Shown here: one piece after another, positions 52,031 through 60,418 of the stretch
Numbering within the stretch: position 1 is the stretch's first letter
Layout of the letters: every line of letters starts with the position of its first letter
Origin: CBDHCC01 sp965261015
Lineage (GTDB): Bacteria; Pseudomonadota; Alphaproteobacteria; Sphingomonadales; Sphingomonadaceae
Length of the DNA stretch: 64,000 nucleotides
Reading direction: 5' to 3'
NCBI GenBank assembly: GCA_965261015.1
Contig: CBDHCC010000002.1
Coordinates: 186,001-250,000 of the forward strand
The notes under the pieces: generated by a model
Database searches by the model: none
The model's input: only the letters and a program-made list of their open reading frames with translations
What the model was told of the DNA's origin: nothing
Made by a program: the position numbers and the translations under genes

Positions 52031-52557
52031 TTGCGGCAAATATCGAGGCCGAACTCTGAGCGCCCAATAAGAGCCGCAACTTCTGCGCCAGGCTTGCCGA
52101 GCTAGAGACTTGGTGGGGCGGCGATGTCTAACGCGTTGCAGGGATGCTCCTCAACTCGGTAGCTGGGGTCGAACGCCGGGATGCGCCCGGAGGGCCGCCG
52201 AACGTGGACGACTACGTCGGCTTGAAGATCGCCAAGGGTGAGCGAGCAGGTGAGTGGCAATACACAATCTCTACGCGATGCGGATTGACGATCCACCCGC
52301 ATCTGGGAGCTTTTGAAGCTGCTCAAAGAACGGCAGCTTTCCCCGCATCGCTGACCAAAGCCTGCCGTTCCGCTTCCGTGCCTTCTCAGCCATTCAATAC
52401 GCCCGCGCCAAGATGGCAGCTACTGGGCCGCTTGCGGCTGGCCGGCTTTCGATCCCATTGGTGGAAAAATGGCCACACCACATTCGTAAAAGAGCGTACG
52501 TGTCGATGCCCCGCACGCGGGCCTTGCGATGATCGGGACCGGCACCAATTCCACAAC
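52031..52557. other. Intergenic region between the two island cassettes, no confident gene
   Basis: 527 bases. Open frames exist on both strands (a plus-strand extension of the next gene from 52144, minus-strand frames 52102-52326 and 52386 onward), but none shows codon bias, a ribosome-binding site or a domain, and they overlap each other. It may contain the promoter of the caspase operon or decayed sequence. Confidence 0.4.
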
Positions 52558-53229
52558 ATGGATAAAGGAGATGAACTGGAGGACGGCTGCGAGCGCAGTT
52601 CGAAAGCGACGCAGGCCTTGCGCCGGGAATACGGCAGCTTCGTCTGGGAGACGAACGCTGTACAGGAATCCGTTGTAAAGGCGGTCGTTGGCATCGTCCG
52701 TCGCCGAACCAACGAGTTCATCCCCGAGGAGAACACGCGGCGCTTCAACCACGGCACGACGTGGAGCAGGCCGGCGACCCCCGAGCTCGATGAGGACGAG
52801 ATGGTCACGATCGGACACGAGAGTCTAATTAAGTGGGAGGACATCGTCGACCAGAACCTCTCGATCATCCCGACCTCGATCGTGGCGATCGGGACCGGTA
52901 TGGCAGAACAGCAGGTGAAGATGTTGTTCCGATCCGTGTCCGCCGCATGCGACCGGAGCGGCAAAGTCGTGGACGGGGTCGAGCGGCCGCTCGCGGACGC
53001 GTTCATGGAGATGCTCGAAAAGATCGAGTTCGGGGTGGATCGCAGCGGCGAGGTGTCGATGCCCTCGATCTATGTGCCGCCGGACACCGGCGACCGGATG
53101 ATCGGAGAACTGGAAGGGCAACCGGAGGAATACCAGGAGCGGATCAAGGGCATCATCAAGGCTAAGAAAGCCGCCGCGCTCGACGCCGAGCAGGCGCGGC
53201 TCGACCGGTTCAAACGGCCGCCAGGATGA
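52558..53229 (+). CDS. Unknown partner protein of the caspase-like gene
   Basis: About 223 residues from ATG 52558. I do not recognise a family. It has an acidic N-terminus, a helical part (FVWETNAVQESVVKAVVGIVRRRTNEFI), a central TPELDEDEMVTIGHESLIKWEDIVDQ, a hydrophobic stretch IIPTSIVAIGTGMAEQ and a highly charged C-terminal helix (GIIKAKKAAALDAEQARLDRF). It could be the sensor, inhibitor or substrate of the protease. The stop overlaps the caspase ATG (ATGA), so the two are coupled. The start is uncertain: no good ribosome-binding site precedes 52558, whereas AAAGGAG at 52564-52570 precedes an ATG in another frame. Confidence 0.6.
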   Translation: MDKGDELEDGCERSSKATQALRREYGSFVWETNAVQESVVKAVVGIVRRRTNEFIPEENTRRFNHGTTWSRPATPELDEDEMVTIGHESLIKWEDIVDQNLSIIPTSIVAIGTGMAEQQVKMLFRSVSAACDRSGKVVDGVERPLADAFMEMLEKIEFGVDRSGEVSMPSIYVPPDTGDRMIGELEGQPEEYQERIKGIIKAKKAAALDAEQARLDRFKRPPG

Positions 53230-55097
53230 GCCGCCGCTGCCTCATAGCCATCGGCTGCGACCACTACGAGCGGATCAGCGTCCTCGAAGGCGCCGAGACC
53301 GATGCCCGTCGGGTGCACGAGGCGATCATGCCGGCCGACGTTGGCGACTACGACGAAGCCGGATCGCGGCTGCTCCTTTCGCCGACGCTGGCGGAGATGC
53401 GCGGCGCGTTGGCCGAGGTGCTCGCGGGCGGGCCGATCGAGACGTTCACGCTCTACTTTGCCGGACACGGCGGAGTGAAGAGCGGCACCTATTACCTCCT
53501 GCCGCGCGACGCCCGGCTGGAACTGCTGTCGGCCACGGCGCTCTCGGCCGCCGAGATCCTGGCGATGGTGGCTGAGGCCGCGCCGGGCCAGACCAACCTC
53601 GTCATCGACGCGTGTGAAGGTGGCGGCCTCGCCGGCGACGTCCGCTCGCTGCTGCGCCCAGAGGACCTCGGCGCCGAGGGGACGCCGGGCGTGACGGTGC
53701 TCGCGATGGCCGCACGCGCGCAGGCCGCGATCGAGGTCGATGATGGCGGCGTGGGGACGACTGCTCTGCTCGAATGCGTGTCGGGACGCACGTTCGTGTC
53801 CGACGCTAGACAGGGGCTCGACCTCCTTGAGATCGGCACCCGCGTCGCCGAGACCCTGGCGCGCGAGGCCGGCCAGAGCCCGGTGCTTTGGGGGCTCAAC
53901 CTCTTCGGCCCCAGGCGGTTCTGCGCGAATCCCAGGTTCGGCGGCGGCGGTGGCCCGCTGCGCGCAACGCTGGGCGAGTGGGACGACACAGCCACCGACG
54001 CGGCGGTGGAGGCTGGCATGCCGAAGCTGTGGCGCGCCTGGGACGCCCTGGACGGCGCAAACTGGACGCCGCGTTCGCTTATCGACGCGGTTTCGCCGGT
54101 GCTCGCCTCGCTGCCGAGCGGCGCGGCGCGCGCGAACCTGCTCGACCGCCTCGCCGCCGCCACGGACCTGCGCGCGGCCGCGGCGACTGATCGCCTCCGC
54201 GCCGTCGACGCCCGCGCCGCGTGCCTGGCGGCGACGCTTTCCCACGCACGGGACCCAGCGGTGGCGTTGGCGGTGAACACGCTCGGCCGCGAACTGGCCG
54301 ACGCGGCTGCGGAGGTGGTCGGCAAGGCGGCGGACGCGCTGGCTGCGAACCGGTACGCGCTGCTCAGCACGCGAGGCGGCATCTCGGACCTGTTCGTGCT
54401 GCCGCTTCGACTGACGCGCCTCGCCGGCTGGGCGGCGGCGGCGGACCTGATCCGGGCCGACGTCCTTCCGCCGGCCGAGGCACCGGCGCTTCGCCGCTTG
54501 CTCGACATCATGCTCGAGCAGGTGCCGAACTCGCTGGTGGCGGTCAGCGACCTTCAGTCGGCACCGGTCGCCTGCATCATCGCCGCCGGCGCGACCGGAG
54601 CCTCCCCGCAGACGGAGGGGACGCTCGGCCACCTGTTTGCCTCGCTGGTCGAAACCAAGGCGCGCATTGCGACCGCGCACATCAGTCCCGACCGCGTGCT
54701 CGGCTACCTCATGGCACGCACGGCGGGCAGGTTCGATGGCGTGCGCGCGGACCTGGCCATACCGTCCGAACTCGTGACGGCGGTGCTGCGCGGCGCGGCG
54801 GCGCTCGGGATCGAGGACGCCTACGACCCATACCTCGCGGAACTCGACGGGGTGGAACTCAACGCGTTCCTGCCGGTCGGCTACGACGGGTTCGCGGACG
54901 ATACGATTCGGGGCGGCGTAAACGCAGGCTATGGGATCGGCCGCGACGTCTTCACCGTCGACGAGCTCGAGGCCGCCTGGGCCGACGCCGCGCAGCCGCC
55001 GAACGCCGCTTCTCGGATCTGCGCGCTGCTGGCAGCCCTGGTGCTGCCCGACCGGACGCCCTGGTTCCTGCTGCCGCGGCACAGGATCGTAGGATGA
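53226..55097 (+). CDS. Caspase-like (peptidase C14 family) protease
   Basis: 623 residues. The N-terminal 240 residues form a caspase-like p20/p10 domain: CLIAIGCDHY, the catalytic His81 in TLYFAGHGGVKSG and Cys130 in NLVIDACEGGGLAGD, then GVTVLAMAARAQAAIEV. The remaining 380 residues are Ala- and Leu-rich and helical without a recognised domain; they may form a sensor or scaffold. Bacterial caspase-like proteins act in phage-defence and programmed-death systems by cleaving partner proteins. It overlaps its upstream partner by four bases. No transmembrane segment was seen. Confidence 0.82.
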   Translation: MSRRCLIAIGCDHYERISVLEGAETDARRVHEAIMPADVGDYDEAGSRLLLSPTLAEMRGALAEVLAGGPIETFTLYFAGHGGVKSGTYYLLPRDARLELLSATALSAAEILAMVAEAAPGQTNLVIDACEGGGLAGDVRSLLRPEDLGAEGTPGVTVLAMAARAQAAIEVDDGGVGTTALLECVSGRTFVSDARQGLDLLEIGTRVAETLAREAGQSPVLWGLNLFGPRRFCANPRFGGGGGPLRATLGEWDDTATDAAVEAGMPKLWRAWDALDGANWTPRSLIDAVSPVLASLPSGAARANLLDRLAAATDLRAAAATDRLRAVDARAACLAATLSHARDPAVALAVNTLGRELADAAAEVVGKAADALAANRYALLSTRGGISDLFVLPLRLTRLAGWAAAADLIRADVLPPAEAPALRRLLDIMLEQVPNSLVAVSDLQSAPVACIIAAGATGASPQTEGTLGHLFASLVETKARIATAHISPDRVLGYLMARTAGRFDGVRADLAIPSELVTAVLRGAAALGIEDAYDPYLAELDGVELNAFLPVGYDGFADDTIRGGVNAGYGIGRDVFTVDELEAAWADAAQPPNAASRICALLAALVLPDRTPWFLLPRHRIVG

Positions 55098-55507
55098 GAA
55101 TCCGCTCGTCTATGCTGCAGTCGATCATCTGATAGAGCAGAATATAATCAGCCTGAGCTGGAAAGAGAGGACGCTTGCGGCGCGATGCGGGCCGTATTGG
55201 ATCGGCCGCGCTAACGGCAACTTACGGGATAGTCGGGTTTGAGCTCGAACGGCCGAACTTGGGGTGCGTAGCCGTTGCCCAAGGTGCGCCAACGAACGTC
55301 CGCTTACCGCAGATGCTCGCTCCAAACCGGACATTCCGCTCACCACTCAGAAACGGCCCCTGAATCTTGCGAACCCGCTCGTGCTGAGCCTGTCGAAGCA
55401 CGTTGACCCGATGCCTGGCCCACGGTGGCCACATCCTTCGACAGGCTCAGGATAAGCGGGGAGGGCTGTCAGCTCAGGCAACGCTGCGGGATCGCTCTCC
55501 GCCACAG
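55098..55507. other. Intergenic region, right edge of the island
   Basis: 410 bases between the caspase gene and tgt. It contains the inverted repeat at 55384-55450. No gene is visible; short overlapping frames on both strands lack codon bias. Confidence 0.5.
55384..55450. repeat. Intergenic inverted repeat (ctgagcctgtcgaag arms)
   Basis: A perfect 15-base inverted pair: ctgagcctgtcgaag at 55384-55398 and cttcgacaggctcag at 55436-55450, with 37 bases between. This motif is frequent between genes in sphingomonads and related bacteria and behaves like a REP-type element. A related single arm occurs at 3444-3459. As RNA it would fold into a long stem, and it sits downstream of both flanking convergent genes, so it could also act in transcription termination or mRNA stability. 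Confidence 0.75.
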
Positions 55508-56653
55508 TTAGCAAGTCTCATCACCCACACCCTCATACCGCACCCGCATCCTCCGCGCGAACGCCTCCAACCGCCCTTCCGCGATCGCCGCCCTCAGCCC
55601 CGCCATCAGCTCCTGGTAGAACCACAGATTGTGCTCGGTCATCAGCATCGCGCCCAGCATCTCTCGGGCGCGGACCAGGTGGTGGACGTAGGCGCGGGTG
55701 AAGCGCGCGCAGGTGGGGCAGCCGCAGTCGGGGTCGAGCGGTGCCTCATCCTCGGCGAAGCGGGCGTTTCTAAGGTTCAGCGGCCCGTCCCGCGTGAACG
55801 CCTGACCGTTGCGGCCCGACCGGGTGGGCAGCACGCAGTCGAACATGTCCACTCCGCGCTCCACCGCGCCCACGATGTCGGTCGGCTTGCCCACGCCCAT
55901 CAGATAGCGGGGCGCGTCGGCCGGCAGCTGGCCCGGCGCGAAGTCCAGCACGTCGAACATCGCCGCCTGCCCCTCCCCCACCGCCAGCCCGCCGATCGCA
56001 TAGCCGTCAAAGCCGATGGCGGTCAGCGCGCCCGCGCTCTCCGCGCGCAACCGCTCGTCCAGCGCGCCCTGCTGGATGCCGAACAGGGCGGCGGCCTGCG
56101 CGTGCCCCTCGCCCCGATCGAACTCCGCGCGCGACCGCGCCGCCCAGCGCATGGAGCGCTCCATGGCCGCCGCCTGCACATCGCGGGTCGACGTGGTCGG
56201 CACCAGCTCGTCGAACGCCATCACGATGTCGGAGCCCAGCCGACGCTGCACCTCGACCGACCGTTCGGGCGTCAGCATGTGGCGGCTGCCGTCCAGGTGG
56301 CTCTGGAACGCCACGCCGTCCTCCGACCGCTTCGTCAGCTCCGACAGGCTCATCACCTGATAGCCGCCGCTGTCGGTCAGGATCGGGCGGTCCCAGCCCA
56401 TGAAGCGGTGCAGCCCGCCCAGCCGCTCCACCCGCTCCGCGCCCGGCCGCAGCATCAGGTGGTAGGTGTTGCCCAGCAGGATATCCGCGCCCGTCGCCGC
56501 TACCCGGTGCGGGTCCATCGCCTTGACGGTGGCCGCCGTGCCCACCGGCATGAAGGCGGGCGTGCGGATCGTGCCGCGCGCCAGTTCCAGCGTGCCGGTG
56601 CGCGCGCGGCCGTCGGTGGCGGCGACGGTGAAGCGAAAGCGGGGCCGTTCCAT
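55508..56653 (-). CDS. tgt: Queuine tRNA-ribosyltransferase
   Basis: 381 residues, the full TGT length. It exchanges guanine-34 of GUN-anticodon tRNAs for the queuine precursor preQ1. Landmarks are GTAATVKAMDPHRVAATGADILLGNTYHL, TDSGGYQVMSL with the catalytic Asp, the FDCVLPTRSGRNGQAFT region, and the zinc site DCGCPTCARFTRAYVHH (Cys-x-Cys-x2-Cys...His). The start is ATG 56653. In many genomes it follows queA directly; here queA is on the same strand but 1.9 kb away, with four opposite-strand genes between. Confidence 0.95.
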   Translation of the reverse strand: MERPRFRFTVAATDGRARTGTLELARGTIRTPAFMPVGTAATVKAMDPHRVAATGADILLGNTYHLMLRPGAERVERLGGLHRFMGWDRPILTDSGGYQVMSLSELTKRSEDGVAFQSHLDGSRHMLTPERSVEVQRRLGSDIVMAFDELVPTTSTRDVQAAAMERSMRWAARSRAEFDRGEGHAQAAALFGIQQGALDERLRAESAGALTAIGFDGYAIGGLAVGEGQAAMFDVLDFAPGQLPADAPRYLMGVGKPTDIVGAVERGVDMFDCVLPTRSGRNGQAFTRDGPLNLRNARFAEDEAPLDPDCGCPTCARFTRAYVHHLVRAREMLGAMLMTEHNLWFYQELMAGLRAAIAEGRLEAFARRMRVRYEGVGDETC

Positions 56654-56733
56654 GGTCCGGCACCCCTAAGACCGATTGCTCCGGCGCGACAGCCGTTGCA
56701 TGGGACCCGGACGCCCCCTTGCCGGAGTTCGCG

Positions 56734-57066
56734 ATGCCCACCCTCACCGTCACCCGCCAGTCGACCCGCGCCGATCGCGACCAGCCCTTCCGCCTGCTGA
56801 TCGACAATGAGGAGCGCGCGCAGGTCGGCGATGGCGAGACGGTGACCGTCGACCTGCCGAACGGCACCCATCGGGTGCAGATGCGCGACCAGGCGGGATC
56901 GTCTCCCGCTCTCGCCGTGGCGATGGACCACGACGTGCGGATGGGGTGCCGGTCGGGCCTGGACCTGCGGCCGGGGCGCGGGCCGTTCTTCTTCATGCGC
57001 GCGCTGACCTTCGGCCGCAACGAGTACATCAAGCTGTGGATGGAGGACGGCCCCCCGCACGGTTGA
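56734..57066 (+). CDS. Hypothetical small protein, PEGA-like beta-sandwich
   Basis: 110 residues. The first 80 residues look like a small beta-sandwich (FRLLIDNEERAQVGDGETVTVDLPNGTHRVQMRDQAG resembles the PEGA/carbohydrate-binding pattern), followed by a basic, Phe-rich end. ATG 56734 has GGAG upstream. Start and codon bias support coding. The function is unknown; the PEGA resemblance is a weak reading. Confidence 0.6.
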   Translation: MPTLTVTRQSTRADRDQPFRLLIDNEERAQVGDGETVTVDLPNGTHRVQMRDQAGSSPALAVAMDHDVRMGCRSGLDLRPGRGPFFFMRALTFGRNEYIKLWMEDGPPHG

Positions 57067-57130
57067 CGCGGTTCAGCCCGGTGTCAGCCGGCGGCCGATA
57101 GGCACCGGCCGTTCCCGAGGAGATCGCCCC

Positions 57131-57631
57131 ATGAAGCTTGCCACCTTCGCCCTCTGCCTTGCCGCGACGGCGCTGCCGACCGCCGCGATCGCGCAGACGC
57201 CGCGCCCCTGCGTCTCGGTTGCAGAGAACGAGTCCGTGGTGGGTTATATTCTGCCGTCGCTGGTCGACAAGCTGGCCGCGCGGTGCGGGGCCGCGTCGCC
57301 CTATCTCCGCGCCAACGCGCCCCGGCTCGCCGCCGCGTTGCAGCCGGGCAGCGAGGCCAGCTGGGCCGCCGCGCGCGTCGCCGCCCAGCGGGTGAGCGGG
57401 CAGTCGATCCCGTCCGGCGGCACGGCCGGCCGCATCGCGCAGGCCGCGCTTGGCCCGGCGCTGGCCGAGGGCATCGCGGGCGGGTTCGAAACGAAGAATT
57501 GCGGCGCGGTGGATCGGCTGATGACGCAACTGGCACCGCTGCCGACCAAGAACCTGACGGCCGTGATGGCCCTGTTCCTGGAGCTCGGCCTGGCGGAGAA
57601 CGAGAAGGCCCCTTACCGCGTCTGCCGATAG
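57131..57631 (+). CDS. Hypothetical exported protein
   Basis: 166 residues with a signal peptide (MKLATFALCLAATALPTAAIAQ, cleaved near residue 22). The mature part is helical, with cysteines in RPCVSVAENESV, AARCGAAS, TKNCGAVDRLM and the final VCR, likely forming two disulfides. No domain is recognised. It is periplasmic by prediction. The DUF3147 gene follows 12 bases later. Confidence 0.7.
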   Translation: MKLATFALCLAATALPTAAIAQTPRPCVSVAENESVVGYILPSLVDKLAARCGAASPYLRANAPRLAAALQPGSEASWAAARVAAQRVSGQSIPSGGTAGRIAQAALGPALAEGIAGGFETKNCGAVDRLMTQLAPLPTKNLTAVMALFLELGLAENEKAPYRVCR

Positions 57632-57643
57632 GAGCTGCCCCCC

Positions 57644-57991
57644 GTGACGTTGCTGATCCGCGCCGCGTTGTCGGGCCTTCTGATCGCGGCGGCCTCGCTC
57701 CTCGCCCGGCGGCAACCGGCGGTGGGGGCTCTGATCGCCTCTCTGCCGCTGGTGTCGGTGACCGCGATGATTTGGCTGTGGCGCGACGGGGCGAGCGACG
57801 CGGACCTGGCGCGCTTTGTCGGCGGCACGCTCTGGTACTTCCTGCCTTCGCTGCCGATGTTCGTGCTGATCCCGGCAATGCTGCGCGCAGGCACGGGCTT
57901 CTGGCCCGCACTCGCCGCCGGCTGCGCGCTGACGGTGGCGCTCTACCTTCTGACCAGCTGGCTGCTCGCGCGCGCCGGGATGCCGCTCTAG
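57644..57991 (+). CDS. DUF3147 membrane protein
   Basis: 115 residues with four hydrophobic spans (LIRAALSGLLIAAASLLARR, GALIASLPLVSVTAMIWLWR, FLPSLPMFVLIPAMLRAG, ALAAGCALTVALYLLTSWLLA). This is the DUF3147 pattern of small inner-membrane proteins, role unknown. GTG 57644 follows the exported protein at 12 bases, so they are probably one transcript. Confidence 0.78.
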   Translation: MTLLIRAALSGLLIAAASLLARRQPAVGALIASLPLVSVTAMIWLWRDGASDADLARFVGGTLWYFLPSLPMFVLIPAMLRAGTGFWPALAAGCALTVALYLLTSWLLARAGMPL

Positions 57992-58044
57992 CGGGCCGGG
58001 CGGCGGCACCCCACCTCTCCGACGAACCCATGAGAGGACGAACG

Positions 58045-58326
58045 ATGGTCGAGGCACGGTGGAACGGCGCGGTGATCGCGCAGAGCGACGACACGGTGGT
58101 GGTCGAGGGCAACCATTATTTTCCGCGCGACGCGGTCGATGGGTCCGCGCTGCGCCCGTCCGACACGACGAGCGTGTGCCCCTGGAAGGGCACGGCGAGC
58201 TATCTCACCCTGCTGGTCGACGGTGAGGAGAACCGCGACGCCGCCTGGTTCTACCCCGACCCGAAGGACGCGGCGGCCGGGATCAAGGACCGGGTGGCGT
58301 TCTGGAAGGGCGTCGAGGTGGGGTGA
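58045..58326 (+). CDS. DUF427 domain protein
   Basis: 93 residues. The compact fold is characteristic: ARWNGAVIAQSDDTVVVEGNHYFP, VCPWKGTASYLTLLVDG, WFYPDPKDAAAGIKDRVAFW. DUF427 proteins are small, widespread and of unknown function. ATG 58045 has GAGG upstream; ATG 58030 in the same frame is a second possibility. Confidence 0.88.
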   Translation: MVEARWNGAVIAQSDDTVVVEGNHYFPRDAVDGSALRPSDTTSVCPWKGTASYLTLLVDGEENRDAAWFYPDPKDAAAGIKDRVAFWKGVEVG

Positions 58327-58526
58327 CGCTTGAAGCAGGCGTCCTTCGGTTAGGCGGAGGCTGTTCTAGGCCGTACTCCCCTCGCCCGTGCGTCGGCACC
58401 GGTTTTCGTAGTTTGAACCCCCCTATCCCCGGGGATTGTGACGGAACCGCGCCCCCTCCAGCCGATAGGAGCTTGCCGGCTTCGCGAGTCAAATACCCGC
58501 CTTTTCAAAGCCAGCCTGCATGAGGC

Positions 58527-59570
58527 TCAGGTGGAGCCACCCTCGCCCGGCAACAACAAGCTCGCATCGCCGTAGCTGTAGAAGCGGTAGCCCCCCTCGA
58601 TCGCATGGGCGTAGGCGGCGCGCATCGTGTCCACCCCCATCAGCGCGCTCACCAGCATGAACAGCGTCGATCGCGGCAGGTGAAAGTTGGTCATTAGCCC
58701 GTCGACCGATCGGATCGGCGTGCCGGGCGTCAGGAAGATGTCCGTGTCGCCGTCCCACGCGCGCACACCGCCGTCCGTCCACGCGCTTTCCAATAGACGC
58801 AGCACCGTGGTGCCGACCGCGATCACTCGGCCGCCGGCCGCCCGCGCGGCGTTCAGGCGGTCGGCCATGGCGGCGTCGATCCGGCCCCATTCCGAATGCA
58901 TGACGTGGTCGGCGGTGTCGTCGACCTTGACCGGCAGGAAGGTGCCCGCGCCCACATGCAGCGTCAGCGTCTCCGCCAGGACGCCCCGCTCCGCCAGCGC
59001 CGCCATCAACCGATCGGTGAAGTGCAGCGCGGCGGTCGGGGCCGCCACCGCGCCGTCGGCGCGCGCGAAGCGGGTCTGGTAATCGTCCGCGTCCCGCGCG
59101 TCGGCGGCCCGCCTGCGCGCGATATAGGGGGGCAGCGGCATGTGGCCGACGCGCGCCAGGATCGCCTCCGCCGGCTCCGTGCCAGCGAACGACACGGCGA
59201 GCGCGCCACCCTCCAGCCGGCCATCCACCACCAGCTCGGCGTCCGGCCCGACCGCCACGCGCGATCCCTCGCGCAGTCGCCGCGCGTTGCGGACGAAGGC
59301 GTGCCAGGAGCGCGGGCCGGTGCGTTTGTGCAGGGTGACGCCGATCCGCGCCGCGCCGTGCGTGCCTTCCAGCCGGGCCGGGATCACGCGCGTGTCGTTG
59401 AACACCAGCGTGTCGCCGCGCCGCAGCAGGGACGGCAGGTCGGCGACGCCGGCGTCCCAAAGCTCGCCATCGCCGCGCACCACCAACATCCGCGCCGAAT
59501 CCCGCGGGGCCGCGGGCCTCAGCGCGATATGATCGTCCGGCAGGTCGAAGGCGAAGTCGTCGACCCGCAT
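58527..59570 (-). CDS. queA: S-adenosylmethionine:tRNA ribosyltransferase-isomerase
   Basis: 347 residues. QueA transfers and isomerises the ribose of SAM to preQ1-tRNA in queuosine synthesis. Landmarks are DFAFDLPDDHIALRPA at the start, VFNDTRVIPARLEG, PLPPYIARR, YQTRFARADGAVAAPTAALHFT and the C-terminal TNFHLPRSTLFMLVSALMG. The start is ATG 59570, four bases from the peptidyl-prolyl isomerase stop. It works upstream of tgt, which is at 55.5-56.7 kb on the same strand. Confidence 0.95.
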   Translation of the reverse strand: MRVDDFAFDLPDDHIALRPAAPRDSARMLVVRGDGELWDAGVADLPSLLRRGDTLVFNDTRVIPARLEGTHGAARIGVTLHKRTGPRSWHAFVRNARRLREGSRVAVGPDAELVVDGRLEGGALAVSFAGTEPAEAILARVGHMPLPPYIARRRAADARDADDYQTRFARADGAVAAPTAALHFTDRLMAALAERGVLAETLTLHVGAGTFLPVKVDDTADHVMHSEWGRIDAAMADRLNAARAAGGRVIAVGTTVLRLLESAWTDGGVRAWDGDTDIFLTPGTPIRSVDGLMTNFHLPRSTLFMLVSALMGVDTMRAAYAHAIEGGYRFYSYGDASLLLPGEGGST

Positions 59571-59574
59571 GCGC

Positions 59575-60333
59575 TCAGCGCGGGGCCTGCGGCCCTTCGA
59601 CGGGCGCGGTCGGCTCCGGCACGCGGCGCAGCGGCTCCAGCAGGCTGGGCGCGTCGGCGGGGGCGGCACCCGGCGTCGGCAGCGGCTGGACCACGCCGTT
59701 GATCGTCGGACCCTGGGTAATGGTGGCGGGCGGCGGCACGTTGTCCGACTTCATGCTGGCGCGCACGATCCAGGAGGGCTGGGCCGGCGGCTCGCCCTTG
59801 TTGAGCGCGTCGACGGCGGCCATCCCGCCGATCACCCGGCCAAAGGCGGTGTAGTTCCGGTCCAGGGCGAAGTTCGGCATGAACATGACGAAGAACTGGC
59901 TGTTCGCCGTGTTGGGCTCCTGCGTGCGCGCCATCGACACGGTTCCGCGCAGGTGGGGCAGGTCGTTGAACTCGGCCGGCAGGTCCGGCAGCGTGCTGCC
60001 CCCCTCGCCCGTCGCGGTCGGGTCGCCGCCCTGCGCCATGAAGCCGTCGATCACCCGGTGGAACGCCAGGCCGTCATAGAAGCCCTGGCCCGTCAGCTGC
60101 TTGATCCGCGCGACGTGCAGCGGGGCCTTGTCCGGGCGCAGCAGGATTTCGACCCGGCCCCCCGTGGACAGGTCGAGCACCCAGATGTTGGATGCGTCGG
60201 TCGGGCTGGGCGGCGGCGCGGTGGCGGGCGTCGCGGCGGCGTCGGTGCCGGCGTCCTGCGCGCGCGCGGCGGCGAAGGGCAGCGCCAGGAGCGCGGCCAG
60301 CATGAGGAACAGGGCGGTCAGGCGCTGGGTCAA
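59575..60333 (-). CDS. Exported cyclophilin-type peptidyl-prolyl isomerase
   Basis: 252 residues with a signal peptide (LTALFLMLAALLALPFAAARAQ), so it folds proteins in the periplasm. The cyclophilin core is clear: GFYDGLAFHRVIDGFMAQGGDPTATG, RGTVSMARTQEPNTANSQFFVM and YTAFGRVIGGMAAVDAL. A proline-rich tail follows. The start is TTG 60333, supported by GGAG seven bases upstream; ATG 60303 would shorten the signal peptide. It lies between coaD and queA on the same strand. Confidence 0.9.
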   Translation of the reverse strand: MTQRLTALFLMLAALLALPFAAARAQDAGTDAAATPATAPPPSPTDASNIWVLDLSTGGRVEILLRPDKAPLHVARIKQLTGQGFYDGLAFHRVIDGFMAQGGDPTATGEGGSTLPDLPAEFNDLPHLRGTVSMARTQEPNTANSQFFVMFMPNFALDRNYTAFGRVIGGMAAVDALNKGEPPAQPSWIVRASMKSDNVPPPATITQGPTINGVVQPLPTPGAAPADAPSLLEPLRRVPEPTAPVEGPQAPR

Positions 60334-60418
60334 TCATCGTCTCCGTCAGGTGTCGGCGTCCTTGCCGACGCGGGTCTTGCGGCCGCCTGAACGCGCGGCC
60401 GCTCTCGGCTGGGCGCGG

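Noticed and set aside
52144..52557. N-terminal extension of the caspase partner gene
   Set aside because: The extension is cysteine/tryptophan-rich with no codon bias or ribosome-binding site; homologous-looking composition begins near 52558.
53070..55082. 670-codon minus-strand frame under the caspase gene
   Set aside because: It is Arg/Gln/His-rich in the way typical of antisense shadows in GC-rich DNA, with no domain.
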